A stretch of DNA of 64,000 bases from contig CM055066.1 in NCBI GenBank assembly GCA_029204045.2, forward strand, positions 14,084,484-14,148,483, written 5' to 3'. Shown in pieces: positions 20,954 through 32,158 of this stretch (positions are counted from its first letter, which is position 1; the number at the start of each line of letters is the position of its first letter). This DNA comes from Tillandsia leiboldiana. Taxonomy: Eukaryota; Streptophyta; Magnoliopsida; Poales; Bromeliaceae. A program made the position numbers and the translations under genes. The notes below the pieces were generated by a model. The model ran no database searches. It saw nothing but the letters and a program-made list of their open reading frames with translations, and was not told the DNA's origin.

Positions 20954-23900
20954 TGTCACGCCCCGAGTGTAAACCAGAACTCGGGCTCGTCTACAGATCC
21001 GCCGTGCACACGGAATTTTCCGCATACACGAAGCGCCGGTAACCTGCTCAAATAAAATAAATACAATAATAGAGCAATAACACAGAGCTGAACTGAAAAT
21101 ACTACATCTCAGACTGAACTGGAAGTAAAAATACAAAATGACAGCAAAAAATAAAGTACAAGTCTCACTCCCAGCTCGCCACAAATATACAACCAGCTGG
21201 CTAAAGCTAGACGCCAAAAGTAAAAGTACAACCGTCTGAGATAGGATACATGAGAGGTACCAGTCTAGCTACTCATTGTCGGGCCCACTGTCTAGCTACT
21301 CAGCCGTCCTCTCTCCTCGACCCGCCGCTGTACGCCCAGCAGCACCCGCAGAAGGCTCTGCAAAACAAAGGAGAAGAAAAGAAAAAGAGGAATGGGGGTG
21401 AGAACTACTAGTGAACCAGTAGCCTCCCCTAGTGGGTAAAACCTCAAACTCTGACACACCCACTAGGTCAACCGGAGGCAAAAGGGGAAGAAGAGTGGTA
21501 AGTACAAAGACTACTGCAAAGGAAAATCTACCACTACTATGCCTCTAAAAATGCAGTCCTAGACTGGAATAACCGTATGCGACAATAACCAACCGCCCCA
21601 GATGAACCCAATCTGTACCGCCCTCATCATCGGGCAAATAAGCCGCGCCGATGTGATAGCAAAATTCCTGCTGCCGCCCTCATCATCAGGCAAATAAGCC
21701 GCGCCGATGTGATAGCAAAACTATCCATAACTGTCTGGCCCCGGCCTCCGGAGGGGATCTCGAGGGGAGCGACCCACACGAGTAAAGCATCACCGGGCAA
21801 TAACCGCGCTGGTGTGATAAAAGCATCACCGGGCAATAACCGCGCCGGTGTGATAAAAGCAGGATTGGATCACAACTATAAAGCCCCAGTGGAACACAAC
21901 CCTCCACTAAAAGAAAACTGATTCCCAATCAGATGCAAAAGTAACCATCCGGTCAATCGCCCAATATCCGCGATTGCCGCAATACCCCACAATCAACAAC
22001 CCAGTCTCACAACCGACCTCCAGTCAACCGCCCAATATCCGCGGTCGCCGGAATAACCCACAATCACAATCATGTCCCACATCCGACATCTGGTCAACCG
22101 CCTACTATCCGCGGTTGCCACAAAACCCTCTAGTCCATAATCATGCCCTGTCACCAATGTCCTATAACCGACATCCGGTCAACCGCCCAATATCCGCGGT
22201 CGCCGCCAAAATCCATAATCCATAATCCAGGCCCCGGGTACACTATTCCAACCCCTGCTCAAACCCGAGCAACAAATACCACCTGACTAACGAAAGGAGA
22301 AAAGAAACAAACAAGGTTTCTCCTAAGTCAAGTTCTAGCATGAAAGTGTAGCGATAAAAGATGGCCTATCTAGATGTCCATACAAGCATGCATATGTCCT
22401 CATGAAAGATAAAGATAGTGCGACAAATAATGGCTCCACACGTGTAACAATCAATAGCTCCGCATAGATATAACCATCATGCAAAATCGTTGTCCAACCA
22501 CACATGTTTAAAATTCACAATTTTCCCTCACCTATATCATCCACCTATGCATGTCATAAAGTCTTCGAATAGTACCAACCACTAACAGGATAATCATATA
22601 GTCCAAAATAAATATTCCATTCCATATGCAAGGTTAAACGCTAACATAGCAATCCATACAATCATATACAAGTCCCAACCACTATCAGATATCCACAATA
22701 GTATTTTCCATATGATAGGCTCACAATTTTATATCACTTAAGCATGCATGTCCAAATAAAGGGATCACTCTAATATCCCTAGTGAGCATGTCAAAATAGA
22801 GGTAAACAACAACTACCCACCTCGATCGCTAATTCCAAGTCCAAAAAGTGCTCCAGGCCAAAAGCTAAACCGCCGCGATCACTGAACAAGAATTACCCCA
22901 AAACATACAATTAAACTCAACACATGCTGTCCCAAAGCTAACAGTCCAAAGATGCCCTGTTTTTACCTGCGAGGAGTGCCTAGAAAAATCCAAGAAAAAT
23001 ACTATCACGATCCTCGCGACGAACCCGTCGAAACGAGTACCTGCACGCTCAAATCCGAGTTTCCTACACTGAGAAACAAATCCGACAAGGGGACCACCCC
23101 AAAATAATCTGCTCTCAAAAACTGTAGCACTAATTCCTGTAAATAGAGATTTCTCAACTTCGAAAAATATTCAGGAAATTCCAAGAAAATTTGGGGATAT
23201 TCCTCGTGATGTGTAGATGCAAAATGCCTTTTGAATCATCCCAATCCGATGCCTGTGCGCGAAGATATCCTCAAAATACTGCATCACTGTCCAAAACTCC
23301 GCCCTAGAAAATGAGGTCACAAGATGATCCGAAAAACCCATGAAAAGCTCAGAATGGGAAAAACCAGCAAACACGGAAAACGTAGCCCTACCTGTCTTGA
23401 AGCCAACGGCGCAAGAATCGCCTCAATCGGAGGTCGGAGTAAGCCGGGGGAGCCCTCGCACCAAAACGTGACGAAAAAGATCACAAACGAACAAGCGTCG
23501 CGCCGTGCCGTAAAAATGCAAACCTTGAGATGCGTGCCGCAGAAAAATCCTGGAAGTCGCAGTTGGAATCGCCACAAGGAGAGGAAGAGATCTTGTGAAG
23601 GTTGCACAGAGAGATGAGGAGCAGAAAAAGAGTTCCAGCAAGAAGTTCGGGCTCTATTTATAGGCCCACAAAAACAAATCCAAGAATTCCGGATTTGTCC
23701 CAACTTCCGGGCGCAGGCCCACTTTCGGGCGCCCGGAAGCCCCACGGGCCGGCCCGCGACGAGCGCCCGGAACGCCCGGAGGCCGGCACGTCACCCCGAA
23801 CAGGCAACAGCCTAACCCGCCGCACACGAGACGCCACGTGGCCCCTCCCAGTCAACGTGGGTTGGTGGCGCCCGTGAATCAGCGGGCGCCACGTGGCCCG

Positions 23901-24732
23901 CACTAACCGCCCCGACCAACCCTGGCGCACCGCCTGGCATGCCGCCTGGCGACCCTGCCAGGCACGGGTCCCGAGGCCACCTCCCGCGCCTCGGTGAACC
24001 CCGCCTCCTGAGCCCGCCAACAGGAAGCTGCCACGTGTCCCTGCACCGGGTTCATGCACCCGCGCGGGGAACTCCGTGGACCGCGCACCCACCGCCAGCC
24101 AACCGGGGGTCGACACGTGTCTCCCGCCCGAAACCCTGCACCCAGTTCAAAACCCTGCACCGCCGCACAAAAGCCGCGGACCGCGCCCACTGAACCGAGC
24201 CAATCGCCAGCTGCCACGTGTCCAACGCGCTCTCGTGCACCGCGCGCCTGCCCGCGCGCTGCCCGCGCCCGCGCGCTGCCCGCGGCTGCTCCGCCGCCTG
24301 CCCGAGCCCGTCCGCCGTGCTCCGCCACTGCCCGCCGCCGCCGCCGCCCGCCGGCTGCCGGAGTTACTGTTCCGGCGTGAACAGTAACCTATGCTCAAAA
24401 ATCACAAGTGGGTAGTCCGTTTTAACCGTTTTCGCGCACTGAATCTGAATTTGCTGTCCGATTTGCCAAATTCTAACTCCAAAATTTGCCGAAGGCACCC
24501 GGAAAGGCGTTCTTTTGTCCAAACTTCGCGCTGAGTCCATTTTTAATATCCGCTACGCGCGAAACCACATCTAAAGATCCGACGGAGTTCACTGATCACC
24601 CACGTGATCCATTAAGCCCGAAGTCCGCCACTTGTGTCCAATTGGTGCACGAACACCTCCAACACACAGTACAGGCTCCCCAAATGTCAACAATGACTCT
24701 ACCACAGCTCTGCAGAGATCCAGGTCATCACA
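20954..24732 (-). repeat. LTR C of T (5' LTR)
   Basis: 3779 bp, same landmarks as LTR A: minisatellites at 21610-22210, TATA at 23654-23662, and a GC-rich U3 with CACGTG cores. It differs from A at scattered positions, for example GAGTGCCTAG against GAGTGCCCGG. Confidence 0.9.
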
Positions 24733-24737
24733 GTTAC
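24733..24737. repeat. Target-site duplication of T, right (GTTAC)
   Basis: GTTAC immediately follows the LTR C terminus CATCACA and matches 9279-9283. Confidence 0.9.
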
Positions 24738-25994
24738 AGTGGTCAGGACCACTGATTTTACCTGTTTAGGGTGAAGTGTTAAATTGTGTTTTGGTTATTT
24801 TATTAGGCCGCGTAAAGTTTTGATTGCTTAGGAGGGTCACGGGCGTGGTCGTTTATCTTCGTTTCAGGTGGGTACCTTTTGGCATTTCTGGTGTTTAGTC
24901 GTTCCCGTGTATTTCGTGAAATTAAAGTAGATGTTTTTGATAAACTGTCTAACCCCCATTGCATGAGAATTCCGTTTTATTTCTAACTGAGGTGGCTGAG
25001 GTCGCGATGCTGTTTATATGCTCATATTGCTTACACGCACACCGGCGGTTTGGCCACCGCACAGGGTGTATTTTTTCGGAAAGATGGTAAGATTACCCGT
25101 GTACCCCACGACTAGGGATGATGGGGATCCCTCAAGGGGAGGCGACTGCTACTTGGGCAGTAGAGGGGATTGGAGGCACCAAGAAAGTGAGCACGGTATC
25201 TGGGGTTGGGGCCCAATATATATTTTAAATCTGGGGTAGGTGCCCAGCGTGTTTGTGACAGGGATTTAGCGATTCATGAGGGGGAAGTGAATGCTCTGGT
25301 GTATCGGTTTGTCTTTTCAGTTTATAGTATTTACTTGTTTAACATCTACTTTATCAGTCACTGACTACCCACACTATGACAGGTCCGAGCAGGGATGGGA
25401 ACCGGGACGACGGTGAGGCAGCGTTTAGAGGACCTTAGCTGTTGAGGCTAATGAACATTCCAGTTACTTGTGATTGCTTGTTAGTAGATAAATGTGGATG
25501 TTGGGTTGAGATCTTAGCTTAGGAATGACATCTGATATCTATGCTTGCTGAGACTTATATATGCGGCTTGTTTTCAAATATCAAAAATGGTTTCGAAAGT
25601 GTTTTCAAACCAAGTGTCGTGTGGGCACTGATTTCTAAACCCGTGGATTTATCCTTTCAAGCAATGTTGCCACTTAAAAGAGATTGCGAAAACGTTTTGT
25701 AAAATCGGGTGTCGTGTGGACAGTCTTTCAAACCTATGGATTTATCCTTTCATTTGTGATGTGGTGATTGTTGTTTATGGTTAAGTGTGATCTCTCCTTT
25801 TTGACTGCTCCATGATTGTATGGTTAAAGTACTAGTCATATTCGAAATGCCGTGCATATACAAAGGAGACTCCGTCCGTTTAGCGAGTGAATTTGTATAT
25901 GTGGCGGGTCTGTCACGCACCGGAGGCGAGGTTAACTTCAGGAAAAAAAAAAGATACACGTTTTTCCACTCTTTTAAAACCTCCGGGGCGTGAC
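24738..25994 (+). repeat. Plus-strand LTR S1, second part (U5 and end)
   Basis: Continues S1 after removal of T. It carries a GTGTCGTGTGG repeat pair near 25615 and 25710 and ends GGGGCGTGACA at 25994, the standard LTR 3' end here. No primer-binding site follows, so S1 is a solo or truncated LTR. The last 85 bp contain an inverted repeat, GTCACGCACCGGAGG at 25913 against CCTCCGGGGCGTGAC at 25979. Confidence 0.55.
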
Positions 25995-26288
25995 AATTCG
26001 CCGGTCAACGCACATGGGACAGCGCGCCGGGCGTGGCGCACCGTGGACCCCGCCAGGCCACGTGTCGCCCGCTCATTGGCGGGAGCAGCGACCCGTCTAG
26101 GCCGCCGTGAACTGCGGCCCACGGTTCCCGCCGTGGACCGCGCTGCCACGCGGCGCGCCGCGATTGGCGGGCGCGCGTGCGCTGGGCTCACGGGGCGCGG
26201 ATTTGGCTACGTGGCGCGCCCAGGGAATTTCGGGCGCGCACAGTAGTTCGAGCGCCCGAATCTGGATCCTCTTGTGTGGACTTTTGGC

Positions 26289-26294
26289 TATAAA
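26289..26294 (+). promoter_or_regulatory. TATA box of G1 LTR
   Basis: TATAAA within GGCTATAAATAGCC, a short palindrome, just downstream of a GC-rich U3. Confidence 0.7.
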
Positions 26295-27719
26295 TAGCCC
26301 TTTTTGTTGTTCTTTGGACCTTTTCCTGAGCTTCTCTTGGGTTGAGGCCTTAAGCAAGGTTGTTCCTCACCCTGTCCTCTACTTCTTGATGGATTCTCAA
26401 ATTTTTTGGAGGCTGTGGCATCGGCGTTTTCTGCGACGCGGCGCACTTCGACGCTCCTTCGATTGTTGCTTCTACCGTCGCATTTCAGTCCGCGAGGTCC
26501 CCTGGATCCCCCCGATAGATTTTTGAGCTGATTTTTATGGCAGCGCGTTCACGAGAGGTACGCCTTCGATTTCCATGTTGATCACTTCCATTTTGAGTTT
26601 TTTGTGGTGTTCCCGAGGTACCTTTTGACCCCTTGTACTGCTGTGATGTTTGGGACAGCGGTGGAGTATTGTTGGGATTTCTCAGCCTACGGGCTTCGGA
26701 TCTGGGCGTGTGAGGACTCGATCGGCATCTACGCTTAAAGAGGAACGCGACCGTATTTTTATCGAATTTTTCTGAGGTTTCTTCGATGGTAATAATTCCA
26801 CTTCTTCTGGACTGAATGCTATAGTTTATCGATCATGGGAAGTTTTGGCTCGCCGTGGTGTTTTATTTGTTTCTTGGTCTACAAGTGTCGAAACAGGACG
26901 TGCGAGTACTCTTTTTGCATCTACTCGTCGTGAGGATCACAAACGTTATTTTTATGGAATTTTCTGAGGTCATCTTGCAGGTAAAAATCGACCATCTTCT
27001 GGACTGTTGCGCGGACAGCGACATTGTGTTAATTGTAGGATTAATTTGTGCACCGTTTTGGTTGATTTTGCAGTGTTCACAGTGAGCCGGGGTTTTCTTT
27101 GTGAGAGGGCGAGTTTGGAGCGGTGCTTCGCGATCGAGGTGGGTGGGTGGTTGTTGTATATCTCACTTTTCGACTTGCTCACTAGGCTTATTAGAGAAGT
27201 CTCTATATTAGACTTATTGATTGATCACCCCATTGACAGTCATGCTTAAATGAAAATAAATGTGAGCCTATCATGCGAGACTAATCTTGTGGACATATCA
27301 TGTGGGAATATTATTATAGGAATACTTATGCATGCATGTATGGATATACCGGTTGCTATGTTAGCACTTAACCTTGCATGTGGAATCGAATTGTAAATTG
27401 GGACAAAGGGATTTATCCTGTTAGTGAGTACTACTTGAGGATATTATGGACATGCATAGGTGGATGTTTCATGTGAAGGTGATATGTGGTTATGCGAGAA
27501 ACATGATTGTTACTACTCCTTATTTTCCTTTCCAAATGAGAACATTTGTATGCTTGTATGGACATCTAGATAGGCCATCTTTAATTGCTACACTATCATG
27601 TTGGAATTTGACATAGGAGAAACCATGTTTGTTCTTTTCTCCTTTCCTTCTAGACTCTAGATATATGTTGCTCGGGTTTGAGCAGGGATTTGGGATAGTG
27701 TAGCCGGGGCCTGGATTGA

Positions 27720-27985
27720 GTATTGTGGGATTTTGCGGCAACCGCGGATATTGGGCGGTTGACCGGATGTCGGCTGTGGGACATGATTGTAGATTGTGGG
27801 GTATTGCGGCAACCGCGGATATTGGGCGGTTGACCGGGTGTCGGTTATGGGACATGATTGTAGATTGTGGGGTATTGCGGCAACCGCGGATATTGGGCGG
27901 TTGACCGGGTGTCGTTTATGGGACATGATTGTAGATTGTGGGGTATTGCGGCAATCACGGATATTGAGCGGTTGACCGAATGTTT
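27720..27985. repeat. 71-bp tandem repeat array in G1 LTR
   Basis: About four copies with an exact 71-bp period (TTGTGGGG phases at 27794, 27865, 27936). Core phrases are GGCAACCGCGGATATTGG, GCGGTTGACCGG and GGGACATGATTGTAGA. Confidence 0.9.
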
Positions 27986-27991
27986 ACTTAT

Positions 27992-28225
27992 GCATCAGAT
28001 TGGGGATCGGGGTTTCTTTAGTGGAGGGATTTGTTCCACTTGAGCATAGTAGTGATCCAGTCCTGCTTTTATGATACTTGTGACATGGTTACTTTTTTCG
28101 TGTGGGTAGCATCAGATTGGGGATCGGGGTTTCTTTAGTGGAGGGATTTGTTCCACTTGAGCATAGTAGTGATCCAGTCCTACTTTTATGATACTTGTGA
28201 CATGGTTACCTTTTTCGTGTGGGTA
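27992..28225. repeat. 117-bp tandem duplication in G1 LTR
   Basis: The unit from GCATCAGATTGGGG to TTCGTGTGGGTA occurs twice in a row (27992 and 28109), differing at about two positions. G2 LTRs have a single copy of the related segment. Confidence 0.9.
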
Positions 28226-28274
28226 GCTCCCCTCGAGTTCCCCTTCGGAGTGTTGGGGGTCAGACAGTTATTGA

Positions 28275-28390
28275 CAGTTTTGCTATCACATCGGCGCGGC
28301 TTTACTTGCCCGATGATAAGGGCGGCAACGGGAGTTTTTGCTATCACATCGGCGCGGCTTACTTGCCCGATGATGAGGGCAGCAGCAGGC
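28275..28390. repeat. Short tandem repeat, TATCACATCGGCGCGGCTT unit
   Basis: Two copies of about 55 bp carrying TTGCCCGATGATRAGGGC. They are the reverse complement of the repeat at 9947-10050 in LTR A. Confidence 0.8.
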
Positions 28391-29087
28391 TGTACCGGTT
28401 TTTACTGGTGGCTAGATTAGGTTTATCTGGACGGTAGGTTACTGATGCATACATACGGTTTTCCATTTTGGGATTGCATTTAGAGGCATAGTAGTGGTAG
28501 CTTCATTTTATTAGCAGTTGTATTTCCTGCTTACCACCTTTCTTCCCCTTTTTGCATCTGGTAGACCTAGTGGGTGCGTCGGAGTTTGAGGCCTTACCCA
28601 CTTGGGGAGGCTACTAGTTTACTAGTAGTTCTCACACCCATTCTTCTTTTCCTCTTTTTTCTTCTCCTTTGTTTTGAAGTGCCTTCTGCGGGAACTGCTG
28701 GGCTTTCAGCGGCGGGTCGAGGAGAGAGAACGGCTGAGTAGATAGATCTCCTGGCAGGATGAGAGAGTTTAGCTGGACTTTGGGTGTACCCTTTTTACTT
28801 AGACTGTTGTACATTTACTTTTGGGTCTGGCTTTAGCAAGCTGGTTGTATATTTTTTGTGAGCTGGGAGAGACAGATGTATTATTTTTACAGATGTACTG
28901 TATTTTACTTCCAGTTTCAGTCTGAGATGTATTAGTTTTTAGTTCAGCTCTGTTTTATGCTCTTTATTATTATCTCTTGTATCTGAGCAGGTTACTGGCG
29001 CTTCGTGTACGCGGAAAATTTCGTGTGCACGGCGGATCTGTAGACGGGCCTGGATTCTGGTTTACACCCAGGGAGTGACAGATTAGG

Positions 29088-29099
29088 TGGTATCAGAGC
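29088..29099 (+). promoter_or_regulatory. Primer-binding site of G1
   Basis: TGGTATCAGAGC, complementary to the initiator Met tRNA 3' end, 7 bp after the LTR end. Confidence 0.9.
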
Positions 29100-29375
29100 T
29101 TAGGGATAGGTCAGTTGGGACTTAGGAAACCCTAGGCTTTTGGCGGACCCTAGGATGATAGGGCGTGAGAGACGCGATATTTTGCGAAAGTCGGTGATTT
29201 ATTTATTTGACTCTTCCGGTGAGTGAAGAGGGATCGACATATCCTATTTCTGTGGGACAGTTATGTTGGCTGCAGATAACATAAAGTTACAGAAATAGGG
29301 GGATGTCCTTGACTTTCGCTAGATTGGGTCGAGTGTTTGTGGTGTGCTGATTTGTGGTTTTTGTCGTGGTGAGCG

Positions 29376-30180
29376 GTGTCTCCCCGGCGCTGGGTTTTGA
29401 CCCGTGTGCACCTTGTTGCAGCAGTTGAGTCTGAGCGGATAGATTTGGGCCGGATACCTAGATTGAGGTTAGAGAGCTCCGGACCCAGATGGTAGGAGTG
29501 TTGAGGCATATCAGCGGCGGAGTGGGCAGCTGGTTGAGGTGACATAGTTGTCGGAGCTGGGAGGTGACACAGTTGTCGGAGCAGCGAGTAGCCCCCTCCG
29601 TGCTGACATTTAGTGCTGGGGCACCGAGGAAGGGTGGACAGTTGACAGCATCAGCATCTGTATCGGCAACAGCGGTGGCATGGATATGTTATCTGCGGAG
29701 GGCCACTTTTGTCGCCCTAGTGTGAGCAGAGGCTGAGGTCGTGCTCCCTTATGGTTAATCGTGATATTTGTGGGCAGACTGAGCGACGACCACCTGCATC
29801 GAGCGGTTGAGTCTGTGCCGCCCGGTTGGAGGGCGCCACGGCAGTGGGTCGGGATGTCGCAGGTATGATTTCTTTGTAGCAGTCTGTGTTAGAGCATTTT
29901 GCATTCCTGCATGGACTAGAGGAAGACAAGAGGAGGTTTGTTTATTGAGACAGTTAGAGCACACAGGTTACAACCGACGGTGTGGTGGCAGGTTTGAGTT
30001 ACTTATGGCATTAGGGTTCATATCTTATTTGATACAGGAGCTTTTCATTCTTTGGTTAGTTGTGCATTTGCTTCATTGCATGGGTTAGTGGTAGGACGCC
30101 TACCACGTGCACGGGAGGTTCAGATTCCCAATCACACTTGGCACGTGGAGGAGTGTTGTTGGTCTTGCCCGGTGCAGATT
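29376..30180 (+). pseudogene. G1 gag-protease remnant, heavily decayed
   Basis: The expected start ATGCCTCCCCGG reads GTGTCTCCCCGG at 29376, so the initiator is lost. Only scraps are visible: a LTR-proximal N-terminal phrase, and a late protease piece around 30020-30180 (TTTGATACAGGAGC for the DTG-like site, GTAGGACGCCTACCACGTGC, GAGGAGTGTTGTTGGTC). The gag core and zinc knuckles are not readable. No product is expected. Confidence 0.6.
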
Positions 30181-30596
30181 GAGTCCTGGATTATGCCAGC
30201 AGACCTGATGGTCTTGACTCAGCTGCGGGACTTTGTTGTGGTACTTGGATGGACTGGCTGGCTCGGTATTTCTTTTCGCGGTGTTGATTGTGCAGCGAGG
30301 ACGGTTTTCTTGGGGAGCCAGGCCAGGGGGTGTTGGTGTACCAGGGGATGCGAGAGGGTTTCTTCGCCTCTGTGGTTTTGACTTCGCGAGCGAGGCGGGT
30401 GATCCGTTTTGGTGCGTAGCCTTTTTGGCTAGCATAGTTTAGGGGCCTACGGCGGCGCCGGGGCTCGGGGATACCCCCCATTGGTTGCGAGTTCTCGAAT
30501 GTTTTCCTATCGGAGTTGTCTAGCATGCCACCAGTTGGAGAGTTGAGGATACCACTCCAGGATTCGATGGATAGGGTATTTTGTTAGACCTAGTAT

Positions 30597-31636
30597 GTCG
30601 CCTTTGGGGGCGCCGGTGCTATTCGTGATGTGGAAGGATGGCTCACTTTGGCTCTCTGTGTGGATTACCGGGAATTGGATGAAGTGACCATCCAGAACAA
30701 GTACCCTTTGCCGAGCATGGAGGATTTGTTTGACCAGCGGCAAGAGTCTTGTGTCTTCATGAAGATTGTTTTGCAATTTGGTAATCACCAATTGAAGGTG
30801 AAGGCCGAGGATTTCCCGAAGGCAGCTTTCAGGTCATGGTACGGGCATTATGAGTTCACAGTCATGTCTTTTGGATTGGCTAATGCCCCTGCTACAGTTA
30901 TGGATTTGATGAACTGGATTTTTTCAACCGTACTCGAATGCGTGTTGATGTAGGAAAGTAAGGTAATGGCTTATGCATCCCGACGGCTTAAGGAGTAGAG
31001 ATCAGATTCTAAGTGATCAGTCGGGGGACTTTATAGTGGATACTTCGGGAGTACGGAGGTACAGGGACCGAGCATGTGTGTCAATGGACTTTGAGACCAG
31101 AGAGTGGATTAGAGAGAGGCCCGTTATACACCTTATACCCTTCATCCTGGTGGGACTAGATGTATAAGGACCTCAAGGCACACTTTTGGTGGAATGACGT
31201 GATGAGGAATGTTGGGAGGTGTGTGGCTCAGTGTTTAACTTGCCAGTAGGGGAAGCTGTGCAGTGGGTGCCAGCTGGCAAGTTACAGAGTCTCCTAATCC
31301 CTGGATGGAAATGGGATCTTATCGTTGGATTTTGTGGTTAGATTACAGGGGGCCTTGGGAGGAGCGGATGCTTTTTGCCAATGCAGACTAATTGGTCACT
31401 CGAGCGGCTAGCCCAGCTGTACTTCGATGAGGTGGGGCGGTTACCTGGAGTGCCCGCCTCTATCTTGTTTCAGATAGAGACCCGAGGATTATTTCGCGTC
31501 TCTGGAGGAGGTTATGGACAGCATTGGGAGCTTGAGTCGTTGTTGATTGGACACCTACCCCCCCTACATGTTCGAGGTTCCGGCTTGAGGGATGGCTTTA
31601 GTTTCGAGGACAAAACTTTCTTTTAGTGGGGGAGGA
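30597..31636 (+). pseudogene. G1 RT and integrase fragments with fused pol end
   Basis: An RT fingers/palm fragment is readable at 30650-30925 (LCVDYRELDEVTI, NKYPLP, GHYEFTVMSFGLANAP), but the sequence jumps to an RNase H/integrase linker near 30960 before the catalytic FIDD motif. From 31375 a broken integrase core (SLERLAQLYFDEV) is joined near 31520-31535 to the chromodomain end (TTGGGAGCTTGAG). A block of about 45 bp between GCGGATGC and ATGCAGAC is missing relative to G2. Stops are frequent. Confidence 0.75.
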
Positions 31637-31966
31637 TGTGATGACCCGGATCTCCGCAGAGCTTTTGCTGTGTGATCAGTGATTTCTGGAGGCTTATTCG
31701 GTGTGATGGAGGTGCTTGTGCGCAATTCGGACCTCAGGATTGGACCCAGTGCAAAATTTGGATTAAGAATACCTTTCCGGATGCCTTTGACAAATTTTAA
31801 AAGCAAAATTTGGCAAAACGGACATCGGATTTGGACTCAGCGCGCGAAAACGATGAAACGGGTTATTTATTTGTATTTTTCGGAGCCCGGATGCCAAAAC
31901 ACGGATTTCGAGGCAGGAGGTTACTGTTTTGGCGGCCGGGGCAGCGCTAGCGGCGGGCAGGCGGCG
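31637..31966 (+). repeat. G1 3' LTR, first 330 bp only
   Basis: Starts TGTGATGACCCGG directly after the polypurine tract. It is truncated within the U3 at GGCGGAG, where it joins the pol end of a G2-type element. Confidence 0.8.
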
Positions 31967-32158
31967 GAGATCAGTGAGCACTTGAGATACGAGGAGCACC
32001 CGTTGCGGATTCTGGATCGAGAGGTTAAAGAATTACTCAGTCGGACCATTCTTTATGTGAAGATTTTATGGAGTAATCATGACGAGCGTGAGGCTACTTG
32101 GGAGCTTGAGTCAGTGATGAGGGATACTCACCCCAACTTATTTGAGACATCTGACTGA
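31967..32158 (+). pseudogene. Orphan chromodomain-type pol C-terminus
   Basis: Codes for the last 63 residues of a Gypsy polyprotein (EISEHLRYEEHPLRILDRE, ILWSNHDEREATWELE) ending with TGA at 32156. It is nearly identical to the G2 pol end at 39325-39517. In chromoviruses this region is thought to target integration. It is followed by a polypurine tract and an LTR, so it is the tail of a second G2-type copy whose body was deleted. Confidence 0.85.

Larger units (their letters stand above)
9284..24732 (-). mobile_element. T: three-LTR, two-body gag-only Gypsy element
   Basis: On the plus strand the order is LTR A (9284-13060), body 1 (13061-15501), LTR B (15502-18511), body 2 (18512-20953), LTR C (20954-24732). 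Every LTR runs from TGTCACGCC to GGTCATCACA and the whole array has one GTTAC target duplication, so it entered once and was duplicated afterwards or mis-assembled. Each body has a minus-strand primer-binding site, one gag gene and a collapsed remnant of protease and integrase; RT and RNase H are absent. LTR B resembles C on its left and A on its right. Primer-binding site and gag type suggest a Tekay-like chromovirus derivative. Confidence 0.85.
25995..29080 (+). repeat. G1 5' LTR, 5'-truncated
   Basis: GC-rich U3 (26000-26270) with CACGTG, TATA at 26289-26294, then a long R/U5 with minisatellites. It ends GGGAGTGACA at 29080, 7 bp before the primer-binding site. The first part of the U3 was lost or displaced when S1 inserted at 25995. 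It has no coding content. Confidence 0.75.
25995..31966 (+). mobile_element. G1: deleted plus-strand Gypsy element
   Basis: Consists of a 5'-truncated LTR (25995-29080), a primer-binding site, a decayed gag and partial pol (29100-31600), a polypurine tract (GTGGGGGAGGA ending 31636) and the first 330 bp of the 3' LTR (31637-31966). The 3' LTR is cut at a GAG shared with the pol end that follows. It belongs to the same family as T: the LTR U5, the 71-bp repeats and the internal deletion junction are shared, although the orientation is opposite. Confidence 0.8.

Noticed and set aside
25995..26280. Plus-strand LTR fragment 3847-4115 as the missing start of the G1 5' LTR
   Set aside because: Attractive by sequence, but the two pieces are not contiguous in the LTR and S1 and G0 boundaries do not fit a simple nesting; left unassigned.
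29088..29099. tRNA gene suggested by TGGTATCAGAGC
   Set aside because: No cloverleaf surrounds it; the position just after an LTR end makes it a primer-binding site. The same applies to the other copies of this motif.
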